Positions 15,071-22,450 of a stretch of 32,165 bases of DNA are shown one piece after another; position 1 is the first letter of the stretch; each line of letters opens with the position of its first letter. The notes below the pieces were generated by a model that was not told the origin of the DNA, searched no databases, and was given only the letters and a program-made list of their open reading frames with translations. The translations under genes and the position numbers were made by a program. Origin of the DNA: Acidobacteriota bacterium (GTDB lineage: Bacteria > Acidobacteriota > Vicinamibacteria > Vicinamibacterales > Fen-181); the NCBI GenBank assembly GCA_017883185.1, contig JADGOB010000037.1, positions 1 through 32,165 on the forward strand, given 5' to 3'.

Positions 15071-16498
15071 TCAGGCCTGGTTCGATGGTCTTCGATGCTG
15101 CTGGTATCGACGTGCGGCCGCGACGAGGCCCTCGGCCCAATCCGGCATGCCGGCGGCGTGCACGTGTGTGTAGCTGGCCCAGACGTTGTTCGCGACGATT
15201 GCGTCGCGCCCGCCGCCGCATCCGGTGCCTCGGCACACCTCGCACGCGGTGTCGGGGACGGGGCCGGTGATGCGCGAGTAGTGGAACTCGTGGCCGCGGA
15301 TCTCGCGGCCGACCGCGAAGAACGGGTTCGGTTGATCGACGCCCAGCACGACGTAGCCATGTCCCTGCGGCACCGCGCACACCTCGACGTCGATCGGTAG
15401 CACGCCGGCCATCGCGTGCCGCCTGCCCTGCCAGGTGACGGCATTCGCCAGCAGCATGAGGCCGCCACATTCCGCGTAGATGGGAAGCCCTTCGGTCGCC
15501 GCGGCACGAAGCGATTCACCCAGCGCACGGTTGCCTTCGAGCGCGGACGCGTGGGTTTCTGGAAAGCCGCCGCCAATGTAGAGCGCGTCGAGACCCGGCG
15601 GCAGCGGGTTGCCGGAGAGCGACGACCACGGCACCAGCGTGGCACCCTGCGCCTCGAGCGCCTCGAGGTTGTCCGGGTAGTAGAAGCTGAACGCCGAGTC
15701 CGAGAGGTAGCCGATGGTCACGGCGCGGCTGGTGAAACCACTCCGGGAGTGGTTTGCCGTTGCGAGGCGGAAATCACTCCCGGAGTGGTTTGCGGCATGG
15801 GAGAGAAGGCCGTCGATGTCCAGGCAGCGCTGCGTGATGTCGCGGAGGGCGTCGGCCAGGCGGTCGATTCCAGCGTGCTCGAGCGGCGTGACGAGGCCCA
15901 GGTGCCGACCGGGCAGCACGTTCTCGTCGAGTCGGGGGATGGCGCCGACGACCGGAACACCGGAGGCACGCTCGATCGCCTCGCGCGCCACCGCTTCGTG
16001 CCGGCGGCCGGCCACCTGATTGAGAACCACGGCGGCAATCCGCACGTCGGGATCGAGCACCTGACACCCGCGCACGAGGGCTGCGGCCGTGCCGGTCATC
16101 TTGCGCGCGTTCAGAACCAGCACAACTGGCGCTCCAAGCAGCTTCGCCAGCGCCGCCGTGCTGTGCGTTCCCTCTGCGTCCATGCCGTCGAACAGGCCCC
16201 GGTTCCCCTCGATCACGTTGAGACCGGCGCCTGTGGCTTCGCCGGCGGTTTGCACCGCGTACCGCGAAAAGGCCTGCGATACCCCGTCGAACCCGGCCAG
16301 GAACGTATCGAGGTTTCTCGCCGGCGCTCCGGAGGCCCAGGCCAGCCACGCCGCATCGATGTAATCCGGCCCCTTCTTGAACGCGCGCACGGCCATGCCT
16401 CGTTCGCGCAAGGCGAGCAGGAGCGCGAGCGACACCAGCGTCTTGCCGGAATCCCCCGACATGCCGGCGATGACGACCCGGGGAACCAACCTCGTCAT
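15071..16498 (-). CDS. dsrN: DsrN, siroheme amidating synthase (cobyrinate a,c-diamide synthase family)
   Basis: A 475-residue CobB/CbiA-type enzyme. In dsr clusters it uses ATP and glutamine to amidate siroheme, giving the siroheme-amide cofactor of DsrAB (family knowledge). The N-terminal ATPase has the P-loop 'AGMSGDSGKTLVSL' (11-24) and 'KKGPDYIDAAWLAWASG'. The C-terminal class-I glutaminase has the nucleophile C344 in 'YAECGGLMLL' and H445 in 'SYTHVHAAG'. Residues 235-257 (AANHSGSDFRLATANHSRSG) between the domains are encoded by two copies of a palindromic repeat. A Cys-rich stretch CEVCRGTGC lies at 419-427. The ATG at 16498 overlaps the dsrP stop by one base (TGATG), and cysG starts three bases downstream. 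Confidence 0.9.
   Translation of the reverse strand: MTRLVPRVVIAGMSGDSGKTLVSLALLLALRERGMAVRAFKKGPDYIDAAWLAWASGAPARNLDTFLAGFDGVSQAFSRYAVQTAGEATGAGLNVIEGNRGLFDGMDAEGTHSTAALAKLLGAPVVLVLNARKMTGTAAALVRGCQVLDPDVRIAAVVLNQVAGRRHEAVAREAIERASGVPVVGAIPRLDENVLPGRHLGLVTPLEHAGIDRLADALRDITQRCLDIDGLLSHAANHSGSDFRLATANHSRSGFTSRAVTIGYLSDSAFSFYYPDNLEALEAQGATLVPWSSLSGNPLPPGLDALYIGGGFPETHASALEGNRALGESLRAAATEGLPIYAECGGLMLLANAVTWQGRRHAMAGVLPIDVEVCAVPQGHGYVVLGVDQPNPFFAVGREIRGHEFHYSRITGPVPDTACEVCRGTGCGGGRDAIVANNVWASYTHVHAAGMPDWAEGLVAAARRYQQHRRPSNQA
15735..15793. repeat. Two palindromic repeat units (36-base period) inside dsrN
   Basis: Unit one (15735-15755) has 10-base arms AAACCACTCC and GGAGTGGTTT around a central G. 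Unit two (15771-15791) has AAATCACTCC and GGAGTGGTTT around a central C. The period of 36 bases equals 12 codons, so the frame is kept. A partial third copy lies at 13572-13585 in the cysG-ada gap. Confidence 0.8.
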
Positions 16499-17652
16499 CA
16501 CCGCTCGCCCGCCCTGACTTCCGCGGTGACCTTGAAGAAACCAGTGACCATGATCGCCCCGAGCGCCCACACCCCGGCGGTGATCATCATCTCGGGCCAC
16601 GTCGGAACGTAGTCGGTCACCGCGCCAAGCGGCGACGGGACGAAGCCGCCCACCACCAACCCCAGACCCTTGTCGATCCAGAGTGACACGAACACGGCAA
16701 CGCAGGCGCCCGCGAGCGTGGGTTCGCTCGTGCGCGTGGAAGGAACGATGAGCAGGACGAGCGCGACAACCGCCAGGCACGCCGACGTCCACATCCACGG
16801 CACCAGCGCGGTGTGGCCGTCGAGCCCTGCGTACAGATAGCGGAAGTGATCCACGTGCTCGGGCACCTGGCTGTAGAAGACGGTGAACACCTCCAGCAGC
16901 ACGAAGAAGACGTGCACCGCCATGGCGTACGCGACGATGAGCGCGATCTTCCGGATAGCCTCGTCGGCGATTCGAAGCGACCACCAGCGTCGCGCGGCCA
17001 GGCACAGCAGGATGAGCAGCGCCGGGCCCGCGGCAAACGCGGACGCGAGAAATCGCGGCGCGAGGATGGCCGTCAACCAGAACGACCGACCCGGGAGACC
17101 GTTGTAGAGAAACGCGGTCACGGTGTGGATGCTGATCGCCCAGGGAATCGATAAGACGATGACCGGCCTGATCCACCGCGGCGGCGCGGTATCGTTGCGC
17201 TCGGCCTCGAGCGAGACGCGCGTGATGACGACGTTCAGGATCAGGTAGCCGCCCAGCGCCACCATGTCCCAGAACATCATCGACCACGGTGTCGGGTAGC
17301 GCAACACGTTCAGCACGCGCGACGGCTGCCCCATGTCCACGAAGATGAACAACCCGCACATCACCACGGAGGTGATCGCCAGGAACTCGCCGAGGATCGT
17401 GACGCGGCCGAACACCTTGTAGTCGTGCAGGTAGTACGGCAGCACCACCATCACCGCCGAGGCGGCCACGCCGACGAAGAACGTGAACTGCGCGATGTAG
17501 AGGCCCCAGGTCACGTCGCGACTCAAGCCGGTCATGCCGAGGCCCGTCTGCAACTGCAGCGCGTAGCACCACGCGCCGGCACACGCGACGGCCGCGAGGC
17601 CCGCGATCCAGGCCCAGTAGCGACGTCCTCCGGCAAGCGCCTTCTCTAACAT
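16498..17652 (-). CDS. dsrP: DsrP, NrfD-like integral membrane quinol-interacting subunit
   Basis: A 384-residue protein with about ten transmembrane helices of the NrfD/PsrC type, for example 'YWAWIAGLAAVACAGAWCYALQLQTGLGMTGLSRDVTWGLYIAQFTFFVGVAASA'. DsrP is the second membrane subunit of the DsrMKJOP complex and exchanges electrons with menaquinone near the periplasmic side, together with DsrO. It ends TAEVRAGER, overlapping the dsrN start by one base. The ATG at 17652 (MLEKALAGGRRYWAW) is chosen because relatives start with a similar MLEKAL segment. In-frame GTGs at 17667 and 17730 exist, but the latter would translate part of the repeat at 17690-17723. It is separated from dsrO by 189 bases, the largest gap inside the dsr run. 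Confidence 0.9.
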   Translation of the reverse strand: MLEKALAGGRRYWAWIAGLAAVACAGAWCYALQLQTGLGMTGLSRDVTWGLYIAQFTFFVGVAASAVMVVLPYYLHDYKVFGRVTILGEFLAITSVVMCGLFIFVDMGQPSRVLNVLRYPTPWSMMFWDMVALGGYLILNVVITRVSLEAERNDTAPPRWIRPVIVLSIPWAISIHTVTAFLYNGLPGRSFWLTAILAPRFLASAFAAGPALLILLCLAARRWWSLRIADEAIRKIALIVAYAMAVHVFFVLLEVFTVFYSQVPEHVDHFRYLYAGLDGHTALVPWMWTSACLAVVALVLLIVPSTRTSEPTLAGACVAVFVSLWIDKGLGLVVGGFVPSPLGAVTDYVPTWPEMMITAGVWALGAIMVTGFFKVTAEVRAGER

Positions 17653-17689
17653 GAGTAACTCGTCCACGCGTTCAGCCTGTGGCGTCGAT

Positions 17690-17841
17690 CCGGCTTGCGA
17701 CTCGCGGCTTGCGACTGGCGGCCTTGCCACGAGAACACCGCAGGACGGGCAGATCCTCTCGTCACCAGGAATTCCACCAACACAACGGTCCTGTGAGCCT
17801 GCTTCCAGCGTGCTGGCCGCAAGCCGCGAGCCGCGAGCCGG
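17690..17841. repeat. Inverted repeat pair filling the dsrO-dsrP gap
   Basis: The left arm 17690-17723 (CCGGCTTGCGACTCGCGGCT...) is nearly the reverse complement of the right arm 17809-17841 (the minus strand starts CCGGCTCGCGGCTCGCGGCT). The arms flank about 85 bases with no open reading frame of note. The right arm starts immediately after the dsrO stop codon. A related copy lies at 13536-13561. The pair resembles a REP/BIME-type or small inverted-repeat element inserted in the operon. Confidence 0.6.
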
Positions 17842-18582
17842 TCAGATTACGTAATACACCTGCGGCCGCGTCCCCAGTTCCGGCTTCCGGCGGATCGAGT
17901 ACCGCGCGGCCAGCGTCTTTCGGATCTCCGAGTCCGGATCGCGAAGGTCGCCGAACAGCATCGCCCCGCCCGGACACGCCCGTACGCACGCGGGCGGTTG
18001 CCCCTTCGCCAGCCGCTCCTCGCACAGGTTGCACTTCTCGACCACGCCCCGCGTCCGTGTCGGATACTCGCTCGTCGTGTGCACCAGAAACGGGCGCGGG
18101 TCCACAAAGTTGAAGCTCCGCGACCCGTAGGGGCACGCAGCCACGCAATACCGGCAGCCGATGCACCGGTGCTCATCGATCGCCACCACCCCGTCGTCCC
18201 GTTTCCAGGTGGCCTGGGTCGGGCAGACCCGGACACAGGGTGGGTTATCGCAGTGGTTGCAGAAGACGAGGACCTCGCGGCCGCGGAGGGCGGCGGTCAC
18301 CGTGTCCGGGTCCTCGATCGCGAACGTCCGCTCGAACGGCTCCTTCCAGATCCACTTCACCTCGTGAGCGCGGTCGGGGATCGCGGGCACGTTGTGGGCC
18401 TGGTGACAGGCGTCGATGCAGGCGCGGCACCCATCCAGTTCCAGGCACTTGCGGACGTCGATGGCCATGGCCCATCGCCTGGTGGCCGCGGCGGGCGAGG
18501 CGCAACCGAGCGCCGCGCCGGTCGCCGCCGCCGCAGCGGCGCTGCCCGCCATCCGGAGGAAGCATCGTCTGGTGGCGCTCAC
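17842..18582 (-). CDS. dsrO: DsrO, Tat-exported periplasmic four-cluster ferredoxin
   Basis: A 246-residue protein beginning VSATRRCFLRMAGSAAAAAA, a twin-arginine signal (TRRCFLR) followed by a hydrophobic stretch and a likely cleavage near residue 33. The mature part carries four cysteine sets fitting four [4Fe-4S] clusters: C46/C52/C55/C59, C108/C111/C116/C120, C140/C143/C146/C150 and C184/C187/C199/C203. DsrO is the periplasmic iron-sulfur partner of DsrP in DsrMKJOP. The GTG start at 18582 overlaps the dsrJ stop by four bases (GTGA), which is why the longer frame from 18981 was rejected. The inverted-repeat element begins right after its TGA stop. Confidence 0.93.
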   Translation of the reverse strand: MSATRRCFLRMAGSAAAAAATGAALGCASPAAATRRWAMAIDVRKCLELDGCRACIDACHQAHNVPAIPDRAHEVKWIWKEPFERTFAIEDPDTVTAALRGREVLVFCNHCDNPPCVRVCPTQATWKRDDGVVAIDEHRCIGCRYCVAACPYGSRSFNFVDPRPFLVHTTSEYPTRTRGVVEKCNLCEERLAKGQPPACVRACPGGAMLFGDLRDPDSEIRKTLAARYSIRRKPELGTRPQVYYVI

Positions 18583-19019
18583 AGAGCGGCTCCCGGCCGC
18601 GAGGACCGGCTTGGCGCCGCCGGCCCGGAGACGATGGCGCCCGTGGCCGTGGGCACGACGTGGCAGCCCCAGCACGTGGGCTTCACGCCCGCGTAGTCGT
18701 GGCACCGGTCGCAAAACTTCGTCTTGTCCGCGTGGCAGGCGCGCAGGCACGTCCCGGACAGGCTCATCGTCACCACCCGGCCGTCGGCGTCCGTGTAGGT
18801 GCGCACGCCGTCGCGCACGACCCGGTCCCGCCACTCGGCGAGGAGCGTCATGTGCGAGGTGCGCATGAACCCGACCGGCGCGACGCAGCGCGTGGCCCCG
18901 ACGGGGCGCGCGAGGCTGGGCGCAGGGGCTGGTGCAGATGCCAATGCGCGCCAGACGGGCCAGGTCAGCGCCGCCAGGCACAGCGCGAGCCCCGCCAGGA
19001 TCAGGATGCGGTTACGCAT
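18579..19019 (-). CDS. dsrJ: DsrJ, periplasmic triheme cytochrome c of DsrMKJOP
   Basis: A 146-residue protein with an N-terminal signal/anchor (RNRILILAGLALCLAALTWPVW). Haem-binding sites two and three are canonical: C103-DR-C106-H107 and C116-WG-C119-H120. The first site reads C91-LRA-C95-H96, that is CX3CH with one extra residue. The region around C45 (TRCVAPVGFMRTSHMTLLAEWRD) matches the conserved family segment whose cysteine ligates one haem. DsrJ is thought to link periplasmic redox chemistry to the membrane complex. It overlaps dsrK by eight bases (ATGCGTAA) and dsrO by four. The C-terminus after the third haem (SGPAAPSRSSRPGAAL) is low-complexity. Confidence 0.9.
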   Translation of the reverse strand: MRNRILILAGLALCLAALTWPVWRALASAPAPAPSLARPVGATRCVAPVGFMRTSHMTLLAEWRDRVVRDGVRTYTDADGRVVTMSLSGTCLRACHADKTKFCDRCHDYAGVKPTCWGCHVVPTATGAIVSGPAAPSRSSRPGAAL

Positions 19020-20628
19020 CGCCGCCTCCCATGCCCTCGAGCGGTTCGCCGCGCAAGTCGGTGGTCCGCGGGTGCTCGCCCTTCATGACCAGCGCATTCC
19101 CGAGCAGCTCGTGAACGCCGGCAACCTCGACGCCGGGCACCCAGTATTCCAGGAGCGGCGGCAGCGTGGCCTTGTCCACGGCGCAGATGCACGCCACGCA
19201 GTTGGTCCCGTGGCGCTTTCGCACGTAGTTCACGGCCATCGCGCGCGGGCGGCCGCCGCGCATGCGCATCTCGAAGTTCTCGTCGGTGCCGAGGCCGGCG
19301 CCGCTGCCGCAACAGAGCGTCCGCTCGCGGATCGTCTCCTCCGGCATCTCGTGAAAGTGATTGAGCACGCGCCGGAGAATGAGCCGCGGCTCCTCGTAGA
19401 GTCCCATCCCGCGGGCCGGGTTGCAGGAGTCGTGGAAGGTGACGTTCCAGTGGTCGTTGCGGGACGGGTCGAGCGCCAGCTTCCCGTGCGCGATCAGGTC
19501 CGCCGTGAACTCGCAGACGTGCAGCATCTTCGTGGAGGACGCGTGGTCGAAGCGCGTTCCGGTCGCCGGCGACACCGGCACCTCCAGGAAATCGGCCGGC
19601 CCGTTCATCGTGCCCATGTATTGATGGACCACGCGCCACATGTGGCCGCACTCGCCGCCGAGGATCCACTTCACCCCCAGCCGCTTCGCCTCGGCGTACA
19701 TCTTCGCGTTGAGGCGCTTGGTCATCTCGTGCGACGCGAAGAGGCCGAAGTTCCCGCCCTCCGACGCGTACGCGCTGAACGTGTAGTCAATGCCCGCCTC
19801 GTGCAGCATCATCAGGTAGCCGAGGAGCGTGAAGTAGTGCGGTAAGCCGAAGTAGTCGGCCGACGGCACGACGAACAGCACCTCTGCGCCCTTGCGGTTG
19901 ATCGGGATCTCGACGCGGATGCCGGTCAGTTCCTCCAGTTCGTCGGCGGCGAAATCGAGGCTGTCCTTGAAGCCGTGCGGCTGGATGCCGAGGTGATTGC
20001 CCACACGGTCGCAGTTGGCGACCGGCTCGATGATCCACTGGATGTTGCAGCCCACCAGGTTCAGCAACTCGCGGCCGATCATCGTGATCTCGGCGGTGTC
20101 GATCCCGAAAGGACAGAACACCGAGCACCGGCGGCATTCCGTGCACTGGTGGAAGTAGTAGAACCACTCCTTCAGCACATCCTCGGTCAGGTCGCGCGCG
20201 CCCGCGAGTGGACCGAAAAGCCGGCCGGCGGCCGTGAAGTAACGGCGATACACCGAGCGGATCAGCTCGGCGCGAAGCACCGGCGTATTCTTCGGGTCGC
20301 CCGAGCCGAGGTAGAAGTGGCACTTGTCGGCGCACGCGCCGCACCGCACGCAGATGTCCATGAACAGCCGGAAGGAGCGGTAGCGCTCGAGCCGGTCCTT
20401 CATGCCATCGAGGATGATCTGCTTCCAGTTCGCGGGCAGCTGCCAGTCGGCGTCCGAGGGCTGCCAGTCGCGCGGGTTCGGCAGACCGAGGTATTCGAGG
20501 TGACGGCGCGCCGCCGCGTGGTTATAAGTGCCCTTGCGGAACTCGACGCGCGGATCCCGCCAGCCGCGTCGCGGAGGGATGTACTCCACGGCCGCCAACT
20601 GCGCGGGATCTGGTTTCTGCTGCGCCAT
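19012..20628 (-). CDS. dsrK: DsrK, HdrD-like catalytic iron-sulfur subunit
   Basis: A 538-residue cytoplasmic subunit. It has two ferredoxin-type sets, C93/C96/C99/C103 (CVRCGACADKC) and C162/C165/C168/C172 (CTECRRCSVFC). C-terminal cysteine-rich segments 'FHDSCNPARGMG', 'LCCGSGAGLGT' and 'NCVACICAVDK' match the CCG-type domain that holds the special [4Fe-4S] site of heterodisulfide reductases. In DsrMKJOP this site reduces the DsrC trisulfide, using electrons taken from quinol by DsrM (family knowledge). The length is close to known DsrK. It begins at ATG 20628 after a 133-base gap that contains a copy of the dsrM end. It overlaps dsrJ by eight bases. Confidence 0.95.
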   Translation of the reverse strand: MAQQKPDPAQLAAVEYIPPRRGWRDPRVEFRKGTYNHAAARRHLEYLGLPNPRDWQPSDADWQLPANWKQIILDGMKDRLERYRSFRLFMDICVRCGACADKCHFYLGSGDPKNTPVLRAELIRSVYRRYFTAAGRLFGPLAGARDLTEDVLKEWFYYFHQCTECRRCSVFCPFGIDTAEITMIGRELLNLVGCNIQWIIEPVANCDRVGNHLGIQPHGFKDSLDFAADELEELTGIRVEIPINRKGAEVLFVVPSADYFGLPHYFTLLGYLMMLHEAGIDYTFSAYASEGGNFGLFASHEMTKRLNAKMYAEAKRLGVKWILGGECGHMWRVVHQYMGTMNGPADFLEVPVSPATGTRFDHASSTKMLHVCEFTADLIAHGKLALDPSRNDHWNVTFHDSCNPARGMGLYEEPRLILRRVLNHFHEMPEETIRERTLCCGSGAGLGTDENFEMRMRGGRPRAMAVNYVRKRHGTNCVACICAVDKATLPPLLEYWVPGVEVAGVHELLGNALVMKGEHPRTTDLRGEPLEGMGGGDA

Positions 20629-20645
20629 GCGTCGCCTTCAGCTTA

Positions 20646-20832
20646 CTCGCCGCCACACGCCTGAGGGTTGAGCCATTTCTCCTGATTTCAAAACCCAACC
20701 TGCCGCTCTTCGGGTCCTGTCGGCGAGCAGCCCCACCCGTCCTCGGCGCCAAAGGCACTCGTCACGTGAGTGGCGCCTGCGCGGCGGGCGGGGCGCCCCG
20801 CTCGCCGCCACCCGCCTGCGGGTTTTGAAATC
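20646..20832. repeat. Duplicated dsrM-end sequence and inverted repeat in the dsrM-dsrK gap
   Basis: 20646-20669 (CTCGCCGCCACACGCCTGAG then GGTT) and 20801-20824 agree at 22 of 24 bases. The second copy lies inside the dsrM C-terminal coding region. In addition GATTTCAAAACCC (20684-20696) and GGGTTTTGAAATC (20820-20832) are exact reverse complements. No gene was seen in 20629-20761. The pattern suggests a small duplication or repeat-element scar. Confidence 0.6.
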
Positions 20833-21763
20833 TGCCGTCTTCCCGCTCTATCGGCAGTCCCGCCGCCTGGAGTTTCTCGCGGAACTCGTCTTCCCACTCC
20901 TCGTAGGTGTGAAAGGGCGCCGGCGCGTTCCACGGGTTCACGTGACGGCGTCGGCGGCCGTCGTTCGCCTGGTTGCGCGTCGGGCTCAGCCACATCCCCG
21001 CCGCGTGCACCATCTTGGTGAACGGCAGGATGGCGAGCAGCACCGACACGGACAGCAGGTGCAGCACGAAGCCGGCTCCCGGCGACGCCGGCGCGGTTGG
21101 CGCAAGCGCCGCGAGGCCGAGCGTGTACTGTCGAACCGCAATCAGATCGGTCCGAGCCACGTAGCGCAGGACCACTCCGCTGCCGACAACCGCGATCAGC
21201 ACGGCAAGCGCAAGGTAGTCGGCCGGCAGCGTCAGGTACCGCAGCAGCGGGTCACGTACGCGTCGGAACAGGAGGTACCCGAGGGCAACGATGACGATGA
21301 CATCGGTGGCGTACCAGGATGGGGAACCAACCTGGAAGAAGCCGTCCACCGACGCGACGAACGAGGCGACGCGCGGAATCGGCTCGACGAACAGGCCGAG
21401 ATGACGAACGACGATGACGAGGAGCGACCAGTGGAACGCCATGGCGCCCAGCCAGAGCGCCTTCCGCTCGAGGAACACGGGGTCGGGACACGTGCCCGCG
21501 GCGGTCGGTCCGGACGCCACGTTCCGGAAGAGCGAACGGAACAGGAGCCCTTCGAGGAGCATCCGGCCGACGACGCCAGCCGTGGTCGAGGGGCTCTCGA
21601 CGCGGCTCGGCGCGATACCGGCCAGCGATCGCTGCTGACCGGTGGTGGTCGGAATCCTGAACGGCTCAGGTGTTGCCGCCCACGTCCAGACGCGCCATGC
21701 CAGGCCGCCGAGAAACAACACGGCGGCCACGTAGGGCACGGCAATCAGCAGGACGGTCGGCAT
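20762..21763 (-). CDS. dsrM: DsrM, cytochrome b (NarI-like) membrane subunit
   Basis: A 333-residue membrane protein with about six hydrophobic segments. Histidines placed in helices (H111 and H121 in 'AFHWSLLVIVVRHLGLF'; H235 and H253 in 'FVLHLLSVSVLLAILPFTKMVHAAG') are the pattern of the two b-haems of the NarI-like family. DsrM oxidises menaquinol and passes electrons to DsrK. The tail (FQNPQAGGGERGAPPAAQAP) is low-complexity and is partly the duplicated sequence noted at 20801-20824. It starts at ATG 21763, ten bases after the dsrC stop. dsrK follows after 133 bases. Confidence 0.92.
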   Translation of the reverse strand: MPTVLLIAVPYVAAVLFLGGLAWRVWTWAATPEPFRIPTTTGQQRSLAGIAPSRVESPSTTAGVVGRMLLEGLLFRSLFRNVASGPTAAGTCPDPVFLERKALWLGAMAFHWSLLVIVVRHLGLFVEPIPRVASFVASVDGFFQVGSPSWYATDVIVIVALGYLLFRRVRDPLLRYLTLPADYLALAVLIAVVGSGVVLRYVARTDLIAVRQYTLGLAALAPTAPASPGAGFVLHLLSVSVLLAILPFTKMVHAAGMWLSPTRNQANDGRRRRHVNPWNAPAPFHTYEEWEDEFREKLQAAGLPIEREDGRFQNPQAGGGERGAPPAAQAPLT

Positions 21764-21773
21764 CGCCCGCGAC

Positions 21774-22091
21774 CTACACGCAGCCGGTCGGCTTCGGCAG
21801 ACCGGCGACCTTGCATGCGCCTTTCGCCGGCCCGGACGGGAACATCTCGTACACCTGGTTCAGCTTGAACCCGTTCTCCTTGCAGAGCTTCCGGACCATC
21901 GGCGCGATGCCGAACTCGAGGTAGTAGTGGCGCAGGTAGTTCACCAGTTTCCACTGGTCCTCTGTCATGTTTGCAATCCCCTCCGTCGTGGCGAGGTCGG
22001 CCGCCACCTGTTCGTTCCAGAGCATCGGGTCCTCGAGAAAGCCGTCCTCGTCCACCGCGTAGGTATGTCCGTTCAGTTCAATCGTCGGCAC
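21774..22091 (-). CDS. dsrC: DsrC, sulfur-carrier protein of dissimilatory sulfite reductase
   Basis: A 105-residue TusE/DsrC protein. The C-terminal arm ends 'GACKVAGLPKPTGCV' with both redox cysteines, C93 and the penultimate C104. This arrangement identifies true DsrC, not TusE or RspA-type relatives, and lets the arm carry sulfite-derived sulfur as a trisulfide from DsrAB to DsrK. The start is GTG at 22091, supported by GAGGAG five bases upstream; longer starts to 22184 would run back into the dsrD coding region. The GTG gives the usual family N-terminus (PTIELNGHTYAVDEDGFL). It lies 43 bases after the dsrD-like gene and ten bases before dsrM. Confidence 0.96.
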   Translation of the reverse strand: MPTIELNGHTYAVDEDGFLEDPMLWNEQVAADLATTEGIANMTEDQWKLVNYLRHYYLEFGIAPMVRKLCKENGFKLNQVYEMFPSGPAKGACKVAGLPKPTGCV

Positions 22092-22114
22092 TGATTCTCC
22101 TCGAGACTGCGACA

Positions 22115-22138
22115 GGCGTGCCTGAAGGCCCGCCCTAC
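22115..22138. repeat. Small inverted repeat between the dsrD-like gene and dsrC
   Basis: The minus strand reads GTAGGGCGGGCCTTCAGGCA then CGCC, a short palindrome (GGCGGGCCT / AGGCACGCC). The dsrD-like stop codon (TAG, 22137-22135) is formed by its GTAG start. Its core, CGGGCCTTCAGGC, has the look of a REP-like element. Confidence 0.6.
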
Positions 22139-22386
22139 GATGGTTCCTGTTCGGGCCGGGGCAACTCGATGTAGCTGCCGCCAAAGTACGTGTAGATGCA
22201 GCGGCCCGAGTCCACGAGTTGCCGGATCGCTTCCTTGCACGTGCCCTTGCCGCAGCGCTCCGGGCCGAAGCGCTCGATCGTCGCTTTGCTGACGTCGTTC
22301 GGCTTCAGCTTCCGCACGCCTTGCGCGTCGCTGATCATCCGGAACATCGCCTCGGCCACTTCGTCCACGCTTACCGGTTCGGCCAT
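22135..22386 (-). CDS. dsrD: DsrD-like winged-helix protein
   Basis: An 83-residue protein. Helices predicted from 'VDEVAEAMFRMISDAQ' and 'TCKEAIRQLVDSGRC' lead into a beta wing 'IYTYFGGSYIELP'. This agrees with the winged-helix plan of DsrD, whose wing reads similarly near its end. DsrD binds DsrAB and stimulates sulfite reduction, and is used as a marker of the reductive direction (family knowledge). Compared with DsrD of classical sulfate reducers it has an extra loop with cysteines C45 and C50 (ERCGKGTC), so the match is distant. AGGAG lies six bases before the ATG. The position between dsrB and dsrC also fits. An unrelated small winged-helix regulator is possible. Confidence 0.7.
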   Translation of the reverse strand: MAEPVSVDEVAEAMFRMISDAQGVRKLKPNDVSKATIERFGPERCGKGTCKEAIRQLVDSGRCIYTYFGGSYIELPRPEQEPS

Positions 22387-22403
22387 GACAGTCTCCTGCG
22401 TCA

Positions 22404-22450
22404 GGGCATAGCATGCTGTGCCCCTACCCTGTCGCGACTACGCCCCTACC
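22404..22450. repeat. Palindromic repeat between dsrB and the dsrD-like gene
   Basis: A 20-base near-palindrome GGGCATAGCATGCTGTGCCC (22404-22423) is followed by two direct GCCCCTACC copies (22420-22428 and 22442-22450, read GGTAGGGGC on the minus strand). The second copy contains the dsrB stop codon (TAG at 22448-22446). No gene lies in this 59-base gap. Confidence 0.65.

Noticed and set aside
15735-15793. A CRISPR-like array in dsrN
   Set aside because: There are only two units, they lie in frame within a gene, and no cas genes are present.
15071-17584. A frame extending dsrN upstream to 837 codons
   Set aside because: The added part is the out-of-frame reading of dsrP; the true start overlaps the dsrP stop at 16498.
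18110-18150. A GTAGGGGC repeat inside dsrO
   Set aside because: It encodes the conserved CPYGSRSF segment of the ferredoxin fold and has no palindromic partner.
17842-18981. A longer dsrO from ATG 18981
   Set aside because: The extra 133 residues are the alternate frame of dsrJ; the Tat signal begins at GTG 18582, which overlaps the dsrJ stop.
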